Origin: Aldrovandia affinis
Taxonomy: Eukaryota > Chordata > Actinopteri > Notacanthiformes > Halosauridae
Direction: 5' to 3'
DNA: 64,000 nucleotides
Assembly (NCBI GenBank): GCA_029706075.1
Contig: JAINUG010000086.1
Span: forward strand, 2,975,060 to 3,039,059
A model generated the notes under the pieces. That model was given only the letters and a program-made list of their open reading frames with translations, had not been told where the DNA came from and did no database searches. Numbering within the stretch: position 1 is the first letter of the stretch; each line of letters opens with the position of its first letter. The position numbers were made by a program, and so were the translations under genes. This document shows, in pieces, positions 31,291 through 44,573 of this stretch.

Positions 31291-34200
31291 AGCTATGTTT
31301 GGAGTTGTGATTTGTGATCAAGGTACTTCAACACTCATGATAAAGGGCTACTTACTTCAATAAAAATAGTTGTTTGTTCCTTTCTTAGAACTGAGGTCAT
31401 TTGAAAGGAAATGCAACTGCATAAATATAGGGTAGTATGCAGACCACAGAATGATCAGTTATTAACATCTGAAACAGGAAGTCAGGCACAAATGGCATGA
31501 ACAGGGCCAGTAGTATGGTCGTCATAAATGTAATTTATGAAAAAAAAGAAATTCCCATTCATGAAGAAAGGATTTGGCAAGGGCAGAAACTTTTAATATG
31601 ACCTACAATGCCATATACAGGCTCTTATGCGGACATTTTTCTGGCGTCTATACGTACGTTTCAGCAGCTCATCTGCTGCTCTGATTCTCCCTGCTCTTCT
31701 GATCACACTGCAGAGAAACCAGAAGCCCCTTGCTCCCTACTGCCATCTTTTTAGCCAAACAACAAATACTCCAAAGCATTCAAAAGCTCCCATTTCAAAT
31801 GAATAACCGTAGCAAATCCGTATACTCTCTAATGCTGCAGAAGTAGCTGGACATCTAATGCTTCTCCATTTACGTGCTGACAAATCAATGTTACATTTGA
31901 CATTTTAAGCATTTAAGCATGTCTGATCATAATACGAGGAAGAAAAAACAGGTAGCCTGCACTCTAGTAGAATGAGTTTAAATGAGAAACATCTTAGCAG
32001 CAATACTTTTTCAACATATTTAATTTTGGACAAAGATGCAACAAACAATGTTTTGGCCTAAGCCAATGTCAGTGTCAGTGTCTCAACCCTCGCTGAATAA
32101 CAGGAACATCTTTTAAAAAAACAACTATTATTCAGCAAGCGTGGAGACGCTGAGGATGGTCTATCAGACATTTGTCTGATAGGACTGTTCTAAGCAGTCC
32201 TCAGTGTCTCAACCCTATTCGACTGATATATCTTGAGTCAGCAGCCCTGGGTACCAATTACATGTATATGGCGGTAGAAGGTACCATGCAAACATTCATG
32301 GGATGTAAGCAGCAGGCAACACACACAGCACCAATTATGCAAACACTTCACCAAATCCTTGGTTTATCTGCACAATTGTTTGTACAGATGAGATGCTGGG
32401 TGAGAGATTGAAAGACGTCTTGGAAACGGATATGTGTATGCTTCTTGAAAGCGGCAATTACATTTGTCTGCCTACTATTAAAAACTAAAGGAAGCAGTGA
32501 ATAAATCTTCAAATCAATATTTAAAAAAAGAGAAAAATTCAATACTACTGTTCAAGAGTGTTCATTTTGTTCTTGCAGTCTTAGTGGAAGGACCTGTTGG
32601 GCCTGTGCAGGTAGATGTAATATATCCATCCTGAATGATCCTAAAATGCTCATTTGTACTGACCAACTGTCAGTCTGTTGAGTTTGCCCAAGTTGGGTTG
32701 ATGTAATGGATGTAAAATATTATGCAGGGTGAAGTGCACCAGTATTTCACAGTGAATGGAGGGACAAGGACAGGGAATACAGACCAGGTTGAAAGTTAAG
32801 GAAGGACTTAACTTAAAGTTAAATTAAGGAAGTAAAGTTCAGGAAGAAGCTGCATTCCAGAGACCCTTAAGGTCCTGACAACAGATGGGCAGGAGAGAGA
32901 AAGTACACAAGGAACAAAAAAGAGACAAATGCCTTTTTAAAAGTCTCACCAAACCTTTAATTTACATTTTTTTAAAGATGGATGCTGAGTATAGTTCCGT
33001 CATGTATGCCTAAAGCAATGTCGTTTTTTAAAAGTGATTTTTCAAAGCAATCAGGAGTACATACTGTAACATGATGCAAAGGACATGTTCCATTTTCATA
33101 TTTTTTTTACAAAATAAAAAATAAAGCAAACCATAAAATAAATAAAAACAATTCTACATTTAAAGAAGACATCAGTTTTGATAACGGTGCAGTCCCATGT
33201 GTGTCGAGTGTGCTTGAAGCTTACACCAATGGAATGAACGGATGTGATATCTACAGTTAAAAGGGTGTCTTTGTGATTTTATTTCTGTGTTGAACTCATT
33301 GAATATTATCTGAAAGTAAAGCTGATGCAGGTGGAGGGGTGGTTCTGTATTATAAATTCCCTATCAGGGCAAGAAAAAGTGTTGCTGAGGATATAGGGAA
33401 ATGATGACAAAAACAAAGTTGTGATGACATTAAACATGAATCTGTCCTACTTCAAAATAATACAAATAGTAAAAAAAAATGAAAATTACAAAAAAATCAG
33501 CAGCAATGTATTCATCGATTGCACCCAAGTAACTGAAAAAACAAAGATACAGAAGTGCCAAGACAAGTTTTATGTACAACATTTTACATCATCAACAATT
33601 ATTTGAAAAGCAAAACTCAAGATGAAACAATTCATTCGATGCAATGTCAGACATGAAAAGCACACCAACATATTAAGGTGAAGTAACCGCGTGAATCGTA
33701 AAAGTCTAAAATCTAAAATTGTAAAAAATAAAATCTACCCGCTTTGGCGTGACTGTGCTGTGCAGTCAGCCACACATGGGCCTCAATTTCCCTCCCCCTC
33801 AAACCTTAAAGAACAGCACATGACAATAATGAAGAAGTCTGAAGAGGTTGCATGCGGAAACCAAAAATAAAACAGGCGGCATGCCTTTTCTAGTTGAAAT
33901 AGCGTCGTAGAGGCGACCTCATTTGACTTTTAGTCACTCTAATTGATAGTCACGTTGGAACTCATGTTGGAGTTGTGAGACGGCACTATCGTTTGACAGT
34001 TCAGGAGGTTCGGCATCGGTCTTTGTCAAATCCTATCTGGTAAACCTGAGAATAGCAGTACCCTTTGTGTGGGGAAATGTCATGCGCTCTCCTGAATAGC
34101 CCAATGCCACTTTAAGGACCATGTAACATTTTGGGAACTGTTTTAGCTCCAAGACAATAGCCGACCAATTTATGAAATTCTTGTTCCCCCGCTTTGAAGC

Positions 34201-35559
34201 ACATACATGTGGGCAGTGAGTGTGGTAGACCTGAATGGCTGCATACTAGTGCACTAGAAATGAAGATTTACTGGAAACTAATTCAATACCTCCAATGAAT
34301 ATTGAAAGATATTGATATGGGAAGGGGGGTTAAAACTGACAATGAATCAAAAATGATAGATTTTTCCAATGATATGCCATTGATAAAAGGAAGTCAATAT
34401 TTATTTAAGTAAATGTTTAGCCTGAACTTTTCATTCTCCTTGGATAAAAAAAGTTACTTGGCCATTCACTTGAAGGGGCCATAATCTGCCACTTTGCTTG
34501 GGTCATGCTATGGCTGCTCTTTGGGAATGCAGACCGTTATGACATGCCCTCAGAATGCCCTCAAATGGTATAGTTTTGAGTTCCCCCACTTGCTCCACAA
34601 TTACCTGACGGGTCTTAACAACAAGTTGTATCTCAGTCATTTTAGTAAACACTAGGTGCAAAGAGGTTACAAAGAGAACAAATGCTCAGTGGCAGAAAGT
34701 AGCAAAAAACCCTTATCTTCCTTGCTTTTCAGAATTTCCCCTTCCTCTTTAAGGCAAGTGGTGACCAATACGTCAAAGGAGCCAATCCACAGACAGACAG
34801 TATGATACTTGTGAAAATATATAGAAAATGAAAATGAAGATATACCGCTCCACCCCCATCTGAAGAGTTTACTTGGTGGATGAAGTCGGGCTTGCAGGCT
34901 ACCTTGCATCTGACACCTGTGGATTGGCATCCACTACTGGTGGCAAGGGTTAAAAAATAAAGGAATTCGATACATATACTCTGTTTCTATACATATAAAG
35001 CAATAAATAAATAAGTATACATTATGTGTGCGTACATAACCTCACGAATGATTTGTCACATACTAACTATACATAATAATCCGAAGGGAACAATAAACCG
35101 GGCTTTCTGTACAACAAGAGCTTAAATGGCTCACAACAGCACGCAGTCCCAACAACAACCTTGCTCTTTTTACCCCCCAGGAGAGTTTCCACAGCGCCGT
35201 CGGAGGTGAACGTCTGGGCTTATTGCAAACACTTTTCAGCAGAAAAGCTGACACGGAAACACCTACTGTCCTCAGACATCTGGAAGAACCTGCTCAAGAA
35301 AATGTTTTGTGCATCAGGAAAGTGGTCAAATCAGGCAAACGTCCCTGGTTCATGCAATCTTTAATGGGGGAAACTGAGATGCTTCGCTTGGACCTCAGAC
35401 CAGGGTAAACGTGTTGGTCACCACAGTGCACCACTACACAGTAAACTGCCCCCAACCCCACAAGGGACAAGGGGTCTATATCCACTTACTCTCTTACAAA
35501 ATCTCCATCCATACTAAATCTACCACAACACACTATGTTACACAAGTACAACTCATTTA
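31291..35559. other. Intergenic, with a hairpin cluster near 32.1 kb
   Basis: No supported gene. The segment 32077-32217 has nested inverted repeats and two copies of cagtgtctcaaccct. A short L2-tail-like scrap lies at about 31890-31925. Some of the right part could be distal dlg2 3' UTR if a poly(A) site beyond 35.56 kb is used. Confidence 0.4.
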
Positions 35560-36363
35560 AAAATGTTTATTTTTTTATTTTTACAAAGTTATATATCTTC
35601 ATTATAAATATTTTCTGTGGTGTTGTGCCCTCTATCAATATAAATAGCAAAATATAGTGTCAAATTTCCTGTTCCTAGTTGTATCCCTTTGTTCTCTCTA
35701 ATTAAAGCAACTCTTATTCATACATTTTGTTTTTAGAAATAATTCACTAAAAACATGAACAACTTCAAACTATAAATTATCCTAAAAACATATTCAAACA
35801 AAACAAATTGAAAAAATAATACATTAGGAAACAAAAAGTGTCCAAGAGCCAAGGGAGTGCATAGATGCAAAAGTCACTACATATTAAAACCACTAATGTG
35901 AAATGAGGTTTTGAGGACACTGAGTGCTAGTCGTCAGTTGGAAAGCAAAAGAAGCAGTTTTTTTTCTTCTGTGTATTGGTTATGTTTTTCAACGTACCGA
36001 GTTGTCCGATCTTCTTCCTTGTCGCCCCTTTCAAAGTTGGCGTTTTTTGAGTATTCACATCTGACATTGACTTTCGTTTCCTTCGCCTTCTTTTGTTGAA
36101 AGTTAAAATAATACAGTAATCAATAAATATATAAACAAACGGTCCATTCTTTTTTCGAGGCCAAAAATCTTTTGAACACTTGGTGGTGTACATTCAGGAA
36201 CATTCATTTTGAAAGTGAAGAAAAAAGCAAAATGCAACGCCACAAAATAAAATGGTAATCATTATAATTATTAATAATAACCATTGCCATAATAATTTAT
36301 CATATATTACAAATTATTCCTATGTTTGCAGTCTCAGATCCCTGGCCGGGGGTTGGGTTATCT
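35560..36363 (-). promoter_or_regulatory. dlg2: Probable dlg2 3' UTR
   Basis: Lies directly after the dlg2 stop codon. The first AATAAA signals on the minus strand are at 35566-35571 and 35574-35579, which would give a 3' UTR of about 800 nt. It is AT-rich. The end is inferred, and a longer UTR is possible. Confidence 0.4.
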
Positions 36364-36470
36364 TTATAATTTCTCTTTCGAAGGAATCCAGATGTAAGGT
36401 CCAGATTGTTCCTCTATCACCAGCTTGCAGTGGTTATAAATGTCCTCTAACGTGTCTCCTTGCACCAGAG
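36364..36470 (-). CDS. dlg2: dlg2 terminal exon: end of GK domain
   Basis: The acceptor is tctcctctag. It encodes 34 residues ending WIPSKEKL and a TAA stop (36364-36366). It begins [17 protein letters not shown], the conserved last helix of Dlg GK domains. Confidence 0.96.
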
Positions 36471-39400
36471 CTAGAGGAGAGACGAGCTTTGTTAGTACAT
36501 TCCCTCCAATACAATGTGCTTCTCATGCCACGGATCTCCCTCCAGAAGAAACCCCTCTTGAAAAAACAATGTGGTTTGGATGTACAAAGGAGACCCCTTT
36601 GAACTCTCCGGCTGTAAATATCAAATGGAACACCACTGATCACCGACAGGCCGTCATTTAATAAATAAATACCAGCTCCGTATCATCCTGAACAACTCCT
36701 ATAACGGAGCTCATACATTTTCATGGGGGAGAAGAGGCGGCCTTAACAGCGCGAGATTTGATGCCGGGGAGAGCCGTCCCGTGGCGCATGCAGCAGGAGA
36801 AGAATGGGCTCTGCCGTTACCGTTTTGAGAAATGAGCCGTGTACCGATGTTACCGTACACAAGGTGGCAAGCATTACTCACCAAGCCCCATAAAAGGGGG
36901 TGTCTTTACCTGTGAAGAACTCCCCAAACTCCTGCTCCAGCTTCATGGCCCGGTCGTACGTCTTCTTTGCCTGCTCCTCAGTTAGCCTCTTGTTCATTTC
37001 CCTGCGGGTGGGGTTAGAGGTTTACAAGTGAGACTTAAGAGATGCTGGAATCCCTGTGATTAATGTTCATGCTAGAACATCATGCCAGACTCTCCAGTAA
37101 TGCTCAGGTCCTACAAAAGGCATCTTGAGAATGTGTCTGCTACAAAGTGTGTTGTGATTCTCAGCCCTGAAATAACAGTGCTACTTACATTAAGGACTCG
37201 ATGGATCTGGGCTTTATAAAGATGGCAATAGGGTAAAGTTGTGCTACTTGTAATCGTTTAATGGCATTTCCCGAAACGTCCAATATGCAGTGTTTCCCCT
37301 GGAGGTAGAGCGAGAGAGGGAGAAGTTTCAATCTTTATGCATCTAATCAGTTTTCATTATTCATTCTCATATACACTTCTACATTTCATACATTCATATA
37401 TTTATATATATATACACACATGTTAATTTGGACAACATGAGGATGACATGGGGGGATGAGAAAACAACAGCTTTTATGTATAAATAAGTTGTTTTTACTT
37501 AAATTTAAGCAGTTCAAGTCCAGTGAATAACCTGAAATGGTACAAAGGTAAGCAGTAAACTGCCAGAGGTATAAAAAAAAAATTAAAAAAATTAATAAAA
37601 AATAAAAAGGTTTAGGTTACCAAAAACTTTTGACCAGTAGTGTATATATATAAATACATGTATGAAAAGAAGTGTATATGAGAATGAATAATGAAAGCTC
37701 AGTATTATCTTCATGCTGTCCAATTTAATAAGTAGGTTCCCAAAGATCAATAATTATACCATACCACTGTAATGCAATGTTTTACTTATTCATTTAAATT
37801 AATGTATTTAACAAGGGTTTCCGTCACACTCCAGACACCTGCAGTGACGTGGTGCTGTCCTTACCCGCTCGGCCACGTATTTGACGGACTGGACGCTGGT
37901 TCCATACAGATTGTCGTTGTACTGGCCGGCCTCTATGAATTTGTGCTCTTGGATGTCCTTCTCCATCTGTTCCCTGGAGGTAACAAAGTGATAGTCTCGC
38001 CCGTCCACCTCATATTCCCGCTTCAGCCTCGTGGTGTCTTCAGTCGAGACGGAGAAACACATGGGGGGGGAAGGGTAAATACTTCTACTTGAGAACTCGC
38101 ACCAAGGCCCCTCTGACAAAAAATGAATAACAATCAAATGGACAAAATGCACATCTGAATGAATACGTTTCTAACTCTGCTGCCGAAAGCACTCACATTT
38201 TAACACCGTGACAGATTTACAACAGAGCTTGGGCTACTATACTCATTATAAATAAGTCAGCTCATTATTCTTTTACGTCTGTGTATAACTGCACGGAGCT
38301 ATCGCAACTTTCCATTAAGTGATCCACAGAGTTCAATTAAGAGAGTGGCTGATGCGGCAAAGTGCAGTGACTCAGCATGTTAGCTTGGGTATGAGTTAAT
38401 ACGTTTTACACAAACGCAGCTGCATTTCTCTTCAGATCCATTAAATCAAGGAGAAACATGTCATGTAAAATAAATTACATGGTTTACTAAGGACGCTATT
38501 AGATTTAGGTTAAATAAGTATAAAGCAGAAACAAACAGGTCTACACAGTAATAGGTGCTAACAAACAACCACAGGGGATCTTTTTATGACACTACTTGCT
38601 TTATACCAATGACTATTTCACTTACTCACCCATGCGCCCTGAACAGTTAGCCGCTTTAAAAGGTATTAAAAATGAATAAAAAGACAAGTAAATTAAAGCA
38701 AACAAAACAAATGTTCAAACAGAAAGATGTCCACAAGACTGACAAATACTGGTGAGTTATTAAAATATGTGGGTCATAATGTCAATTTTGCATTGAATAA
38801 ATTCAGTTGTTCAAAGTGGTGATCCAGACATCTATGCCAGAAATATAGTGGAAGTATTTCAGCAACTATAAACTTTCTAAATGACAATGCTCAATACTGA
38901 CTATTGACATGAGCTTCAGAAATGCTCATATGTAAAACCATTCTGTTCTTTAAAATAATATTATTATTTTCAAAATAATAAATGATAACAATAGTATAAA
39001 AGACAAGGCAAAGGAATTGGGCAAGAGAAAGAAATAATGACACAGAATGACGGATGTATTACTAAACGAAGTCACAAACACCAGTGATGTCTGGGGGAAA
39101 TGTTACACTTAACTGAGCTGATAGCAATGATCGGTGGCAGATGTCCCAAAGTTGTGGAGACGCCACTCAAAGAGGTTACCAAGATACCACGGAATCGTTA
39201 CTCACCCACTTAAATTACCAGCTCACCCTTAATTCTTGGTGAGGCTTTAACATAGCCACACCATGTCATTGTAAGCACCCCCCACCCCACCAAGATCGAC
39301 ATGTAAAACCCTACATACACATTCTCCAATATGAACACATTTACCCACTCCTCATCTCCAGCCCAGAAAGCAATAGAGCAACAATGGCTGAAACAGAAAG

Positions 39401-42400
39401 AGGTTAAACCTACATCTGAACATCTATGGACCATAAGCACGACTATATCAGAGGCCTTTCCACCATCTTCTTTAATCAAGATGGAAATATCAAACTGGTT
39501 GGGGAAAACCCAGAGGTACGAGCAACACCATCTCTACAGTGACTTATGAAGACAAGATGCCGACCCCTCAGAAAAAGAAGAGGAAGAGGCCCTTTGTTCA
39601 TGCCATAGAGAAGCGCTCGGTGGTTCCATTGCGCCGGCATACTTACGCGGCACGCATGATCCAAACTTGTCCGGGAACTCCGATATTAGATCATCATTGA
39701 TTCTGTCCTTCATTGGTCCCAGGATAATAACTGGTCTGGCGTAGTTAACTGTTTGAAAACACAAGACCACCGGGTCAAACACGGCCAACCTTATTATGTA
39801 CCCGTAGTATGTAAACCGTGGTTGTTGAAGGGCACATGAAACCTGTTCCTGCTAAAACAATGAGCCTTTTACCTTACAATTATCATTAATGTACACGTAA
39901 AAGTATTTTCTATTAATGAATGTATAAATTCAACTGTGTCATTTATGTCAATTCATGCCAAGTGTTATTTACTTTCCAGTTTATTGGAAAAACACAACAA
40001 AATAGAAACGTATACCCCAAGTACAGTGTTAAGAAAGACGTACCAACCACTCAGCAAGGTCAATTACCTATTTGCAAAAGCTTGGTACATCCAACCAAAC
40101 ATTTTACTGGATCACTGTATCCTTTTCTAATAGAACAGTGATGGTGCTGTTTCAAAGAAAGTATTGTGCCCAAATCTCTCTTTCACCAGAAACAGCATTC
40201 AGTAAAGGGCTGTTGTTCACTGCATTTGTGATGCAACAAAAACATGACCCCCTTTTCATCGCACTGAAGCAAACATGTTTACCACTTGCAAGAGAATACA
40301 TTCTGTGCAGGCTAACCACAAGCCTACATCACCAGCTCCACCAACACCATACCTCCTCTGCATCTCATACCAGTGGCTGGATTTTCAAAAAATGCCACGA
40401 AAACAGCAGAAAAAATACGTAAATAAAAGAATGTGTGACTTCAGTAAACATTACATTGTCTTACCATGAACAAAAAAAAAAAAAGCTATGTGCGAAAAAG
40501 AGTAAAAGACGACTCAGACCACATTACTTTCTTCCACTTTTCAGAAGTCCAAGTTTTGTGCTCATTACACCAGGTGCTGTTTTGTACTGGCCTTGGCTAC
40601 AAGCGGTTTCCGAGTGCCAGCTCTACCATAATCATCAGCTTTGTGAAGCTCACAACATACAGTTTTGTTGAGACTGGGTCACAGAGGCGTAGATTGAGTT
40701 CTGTGGTCATTTTTGAGGCCATTGTTTTATGTTTTTTTTTATAGCAACGATCCTGTTAAGTTTCCACCTGTCAGTGAGCTTCGATTTGCTACCACTGTTC
40801 CATTTTCCTGTTGCATTTTTTTTTTTTGTGCTTTCCATCATGACTATGCACGTGTCACTGTTCCTGTTGACACATTAAATAATTCTACCAATTCTGTGAC
40901 TGACACACCAGCAATTCGTGCACCAACTATTCGACTTTAATTTAATGTGTTAAATCTCTCATGTTTCTTTAGAAACTCACATATTAAAGTGTTGATTTTA
41001 AATTACTTTTATAGCAGAAATATATGGGTTTAATTGTGATTTAGTTACTTCAAAATACAAGTCCTTTTTAATATGGTGTTTACATTATTTTGTCTACCCT
41101 CTGTATATAAAATATATATATATATATACATACACTCATACACAGAACTATACTGCTAACCTGAAGGTTGCATGTTTGAACCCTGGGTGAAGTTGTGCCC
41201 TTGAGCATGGTACATTGTCCAGTACCATGGCTGCACAAATTGATCATATACATATAATAAAATAATAATCCTACAATCTACGCTCATTAGGTTGTCCCAG
41301 ATAAGAGCCTCTGCAAAGTAAATAAGCAACGTAACAGTAATAGAAACGGACAGCTGTGTGATTGTATGGAGAGTCCAAGTCTGAGTGCACTAATGACAAA
41401 AACAGGAGAAGCACTTACTCTCTTGGCGGATGACTGGCTCATAGGACAGAATCAAATCCTCTTGACTCCCTGGCGACAGAAAAAGGGGGCCATTTTTTAA
41501 AGAGACGTTTGGATAGAATGGGGTGGGGGGGTGGTGGGGGTGGGAGGGGATGGATCATGCAAAACACTCCATTGTGACACGTGCTGTAGAACTGTGACTG
41601 TGTGAATGAGAAAAGTTCTAAAAGTAGAATTCAGGGCCCGACAATCAGACGTGATGAATACCACCCCGCGTGCAATGCAATCGACGCTGTAGCGATGCTT
41701 TGGTGACAGCGGCCTGGATTAAAATCAAATCATTTGTCCCTGTGTATTTTTTCTACACACAAGTTAATTTTGGTGATCGCTGAACGCTGAACGCTGAAAA
41801 AAGTTAAAAAAAGAACAATTGCATTTAACTATGAGTCAAAGTAAAGGACAAATGTTGACTGAATCCAGGCCAGTGTCTCTGTTCGGGTGGATTTGGCTGT
41901 GACTGGATTCTGTCTGATTCTACACTGCATCTTTTGGAGAGATCGGGAATGTGACCAGGAAAAACGACAAGGGACCCAACTCTGTACTGCAGTTCTTATT
42001 GCATCAAACACCATTGCAATTACATCTCCAATCCCAACGTCTTACTCTTCAGAGGCAAGGGGGGAAAACGTTAACCCGAGAAGCGCCCCGGGCCAGATTT
42101 TCAAAGATCAATACATTTTTGGTGCATTCAGCAATTTAAAAGCTCTGCGGAAATCGTGCAGGAGTCATCCGCTCCACACGGGCACGTGTGTTGGTGCTGA
42201 CTGAGCATCTGCAGACGGGCGGTACATGGCACTGCAGCACGTTCTCTTGAGCTCAGCGTGCGTCCGGGACGTCTCTCTTGGCTGCTGCGTAATGACGGCA
42301 GGCTTGCCCAGGGGGCTGCGGTACGCGTGGGCGTGGAGAGGAAGCCCCCACCCATCCCTCACTGGACAGAGACGTGACGTTCTAACAGTGATCACCCCGC

Positions 42401-44542
42401 CCATGCCACAGCCTGACGGATGTGCTTTGGGGCTGAGTGCGGACAGTACATATGTTACGGTAAATGTGGAAAAACAAGGAATCTATAGATCTATCTATTT
42501 ATCTATCTATGTAGATATAGAATCTGTATGGAATCTATAGATTCCACATTTTTCCACATTTACCGTAACACATTTCTCGGCCCAGCCGCGTTAACCCCCG
42601 ACCCTCAGAGGCTCGGCTCCCTGCAGCAGGATACCAGACGCTGACGGAGGGGATTCTGAAGAACAAGGAACCAAGCTTCATCGGGAAAACTTAGTTTGCT
42701 TAAAAAAAAACCCAGAAGTGCTAAGAGCTTGAAAAGGGCACATACAGGTAACCAAGTCCAAGTCTGTAACCAAGATAATTGTAACTTATTTTATGCAATA
42801 AAACACTGGCTATCATTTAGGTTTATCAAAATAATGCACATTATTCTGATAAACCTAAATGATACATGGACACCCGTCCAAAAGTCAAGTGACAGTTAAA
42901 AAAAAAAAAAAAATGACCTTATATAAATATATCAATACATTTTAATAGCCACATAACCTGGGTTTGGTTGGAGATTTGAGACAACCAAAGCAGTGCACAT
43001 ACTACCCCAATGAAATGGTTAAAATTGCAGTCCCTTCTTTATACTGCTAGCTCGTGACTGTAACCTGACAACCTACCTGCAGGCTAAAAGAGAATTGCTG
43101 CCATTGTATAATCTGGACAGAGTTCTGCGGATCACAAGTTTAGGCGTGCACGTATGTAGGAATTGCAATCGCCGTAACAATGTCGAAAGCCAACGTGAAC
43201 AACCTTTTTCATCCGTTACCGTGCTTGAATGTGTGCATTGAGCAAGTTGATCAAAATTATGTTTGAAAGGACCTTTTCTCTTTTGAAAATGTGTAAGTGT
43301 GCATAATGTTTTTCACTGTTAACCCAAGCTGTAAAAACAGACAAGATGGATGTGTGCGACAGCAATATGTCACTAGCATCGGGAGAGGTTTGAGGATGCA
43401 GAGGACACAAGAGGCTGCACATCCAACATTTTCCACACTCCTCTCTGAAAGGGACAGCAGCATGCGGATGGAACACAGAGAGACCCTCGTGAGCGGGAGG
43501 AGGAACCACGTGAGCTTATTAGACATTTGATGAGGAATGAAAGAGGACCCAGCATTCCAGTGGCACTGTGAGTGGTCCTAATCATGGTACATTCAAATGG
43601 AAGCCGGGTCAACGCTTGGCTGTTATGTGACGGGACTTAGAGAGACCACAGACGGACCGTTTGCAAAATGAATCCAGTGTTAATCAAACGAGTCCGGTCC
43701 TGTGCTAAAAAAATAATTGTGCCTTTTCTGTGTCATGCAAAATAATTTTGCTTTCATTTTGAAGTGGAAAAAAAGAAAACAAGAGATGGGCATAAATCAG
43801 AGACGAAGAAGAAAGGACGAAAACCTGGGGACATTCAGACCCGGGGGTCAAAGGTCAAACATACAATTCATCCATTAATGCATGCTGACACTTCCTCAGA
43901 AAGAGGTTATTAAAGACATAACAAAATAAAACAAAACAAAAAAATAGTATGGATAAACAGAATGTTACAAACGGGACCATTCCTGCCAAACTTACTCAGT
44001 GTCTTTGTCCCATACCCGTCGTCACCTATCGCTGGGACGTCCTACACAGCAGTCCCCAGAGAGCGGAGAGGGAAAGAGAGGAGGAATAACCGCAGAAGAG
44101 GAAGGAAGAGGTCAGTGGAGTTACAGGGGAACGCACCCTGGCCCACGTGGGCCCGTTTGGAGAAGGCTCGATCCAAGAGCTGCTCGCCACATGCACGGAC
44201 AGATGCTGGGCAGAACCAAGCCCCTCTCTGACCTTTAACCTCTCGTCATTTGAATATCCGTGCCCTTCCATCAGTCGGCACTGCGCTCGTTTTTCATTTG
44301 CACAAAAAGTCAAACTGGGGCACATATTAAGGAATAAACCGTAGTGGGGACGAGTTGGCCAAATCAGGGAGAGGTGATTAGTCTCTGAAGATCATCAGTC
44401 AGTGCGAGTGGCGAACAGACCCTGACCAGGCCTTCCTTTTGAGAGAGAGAGACCCCGGAGACAAGCAGAGAGATGGAGCGGTCACAGGCTCCGAAGGAGG
44501 GCCCTAACCCTGCCTGTGTGCGCGTGTGCGTGTGTGTGTTTC

Positions 44543-44573
<31 letters not shown>

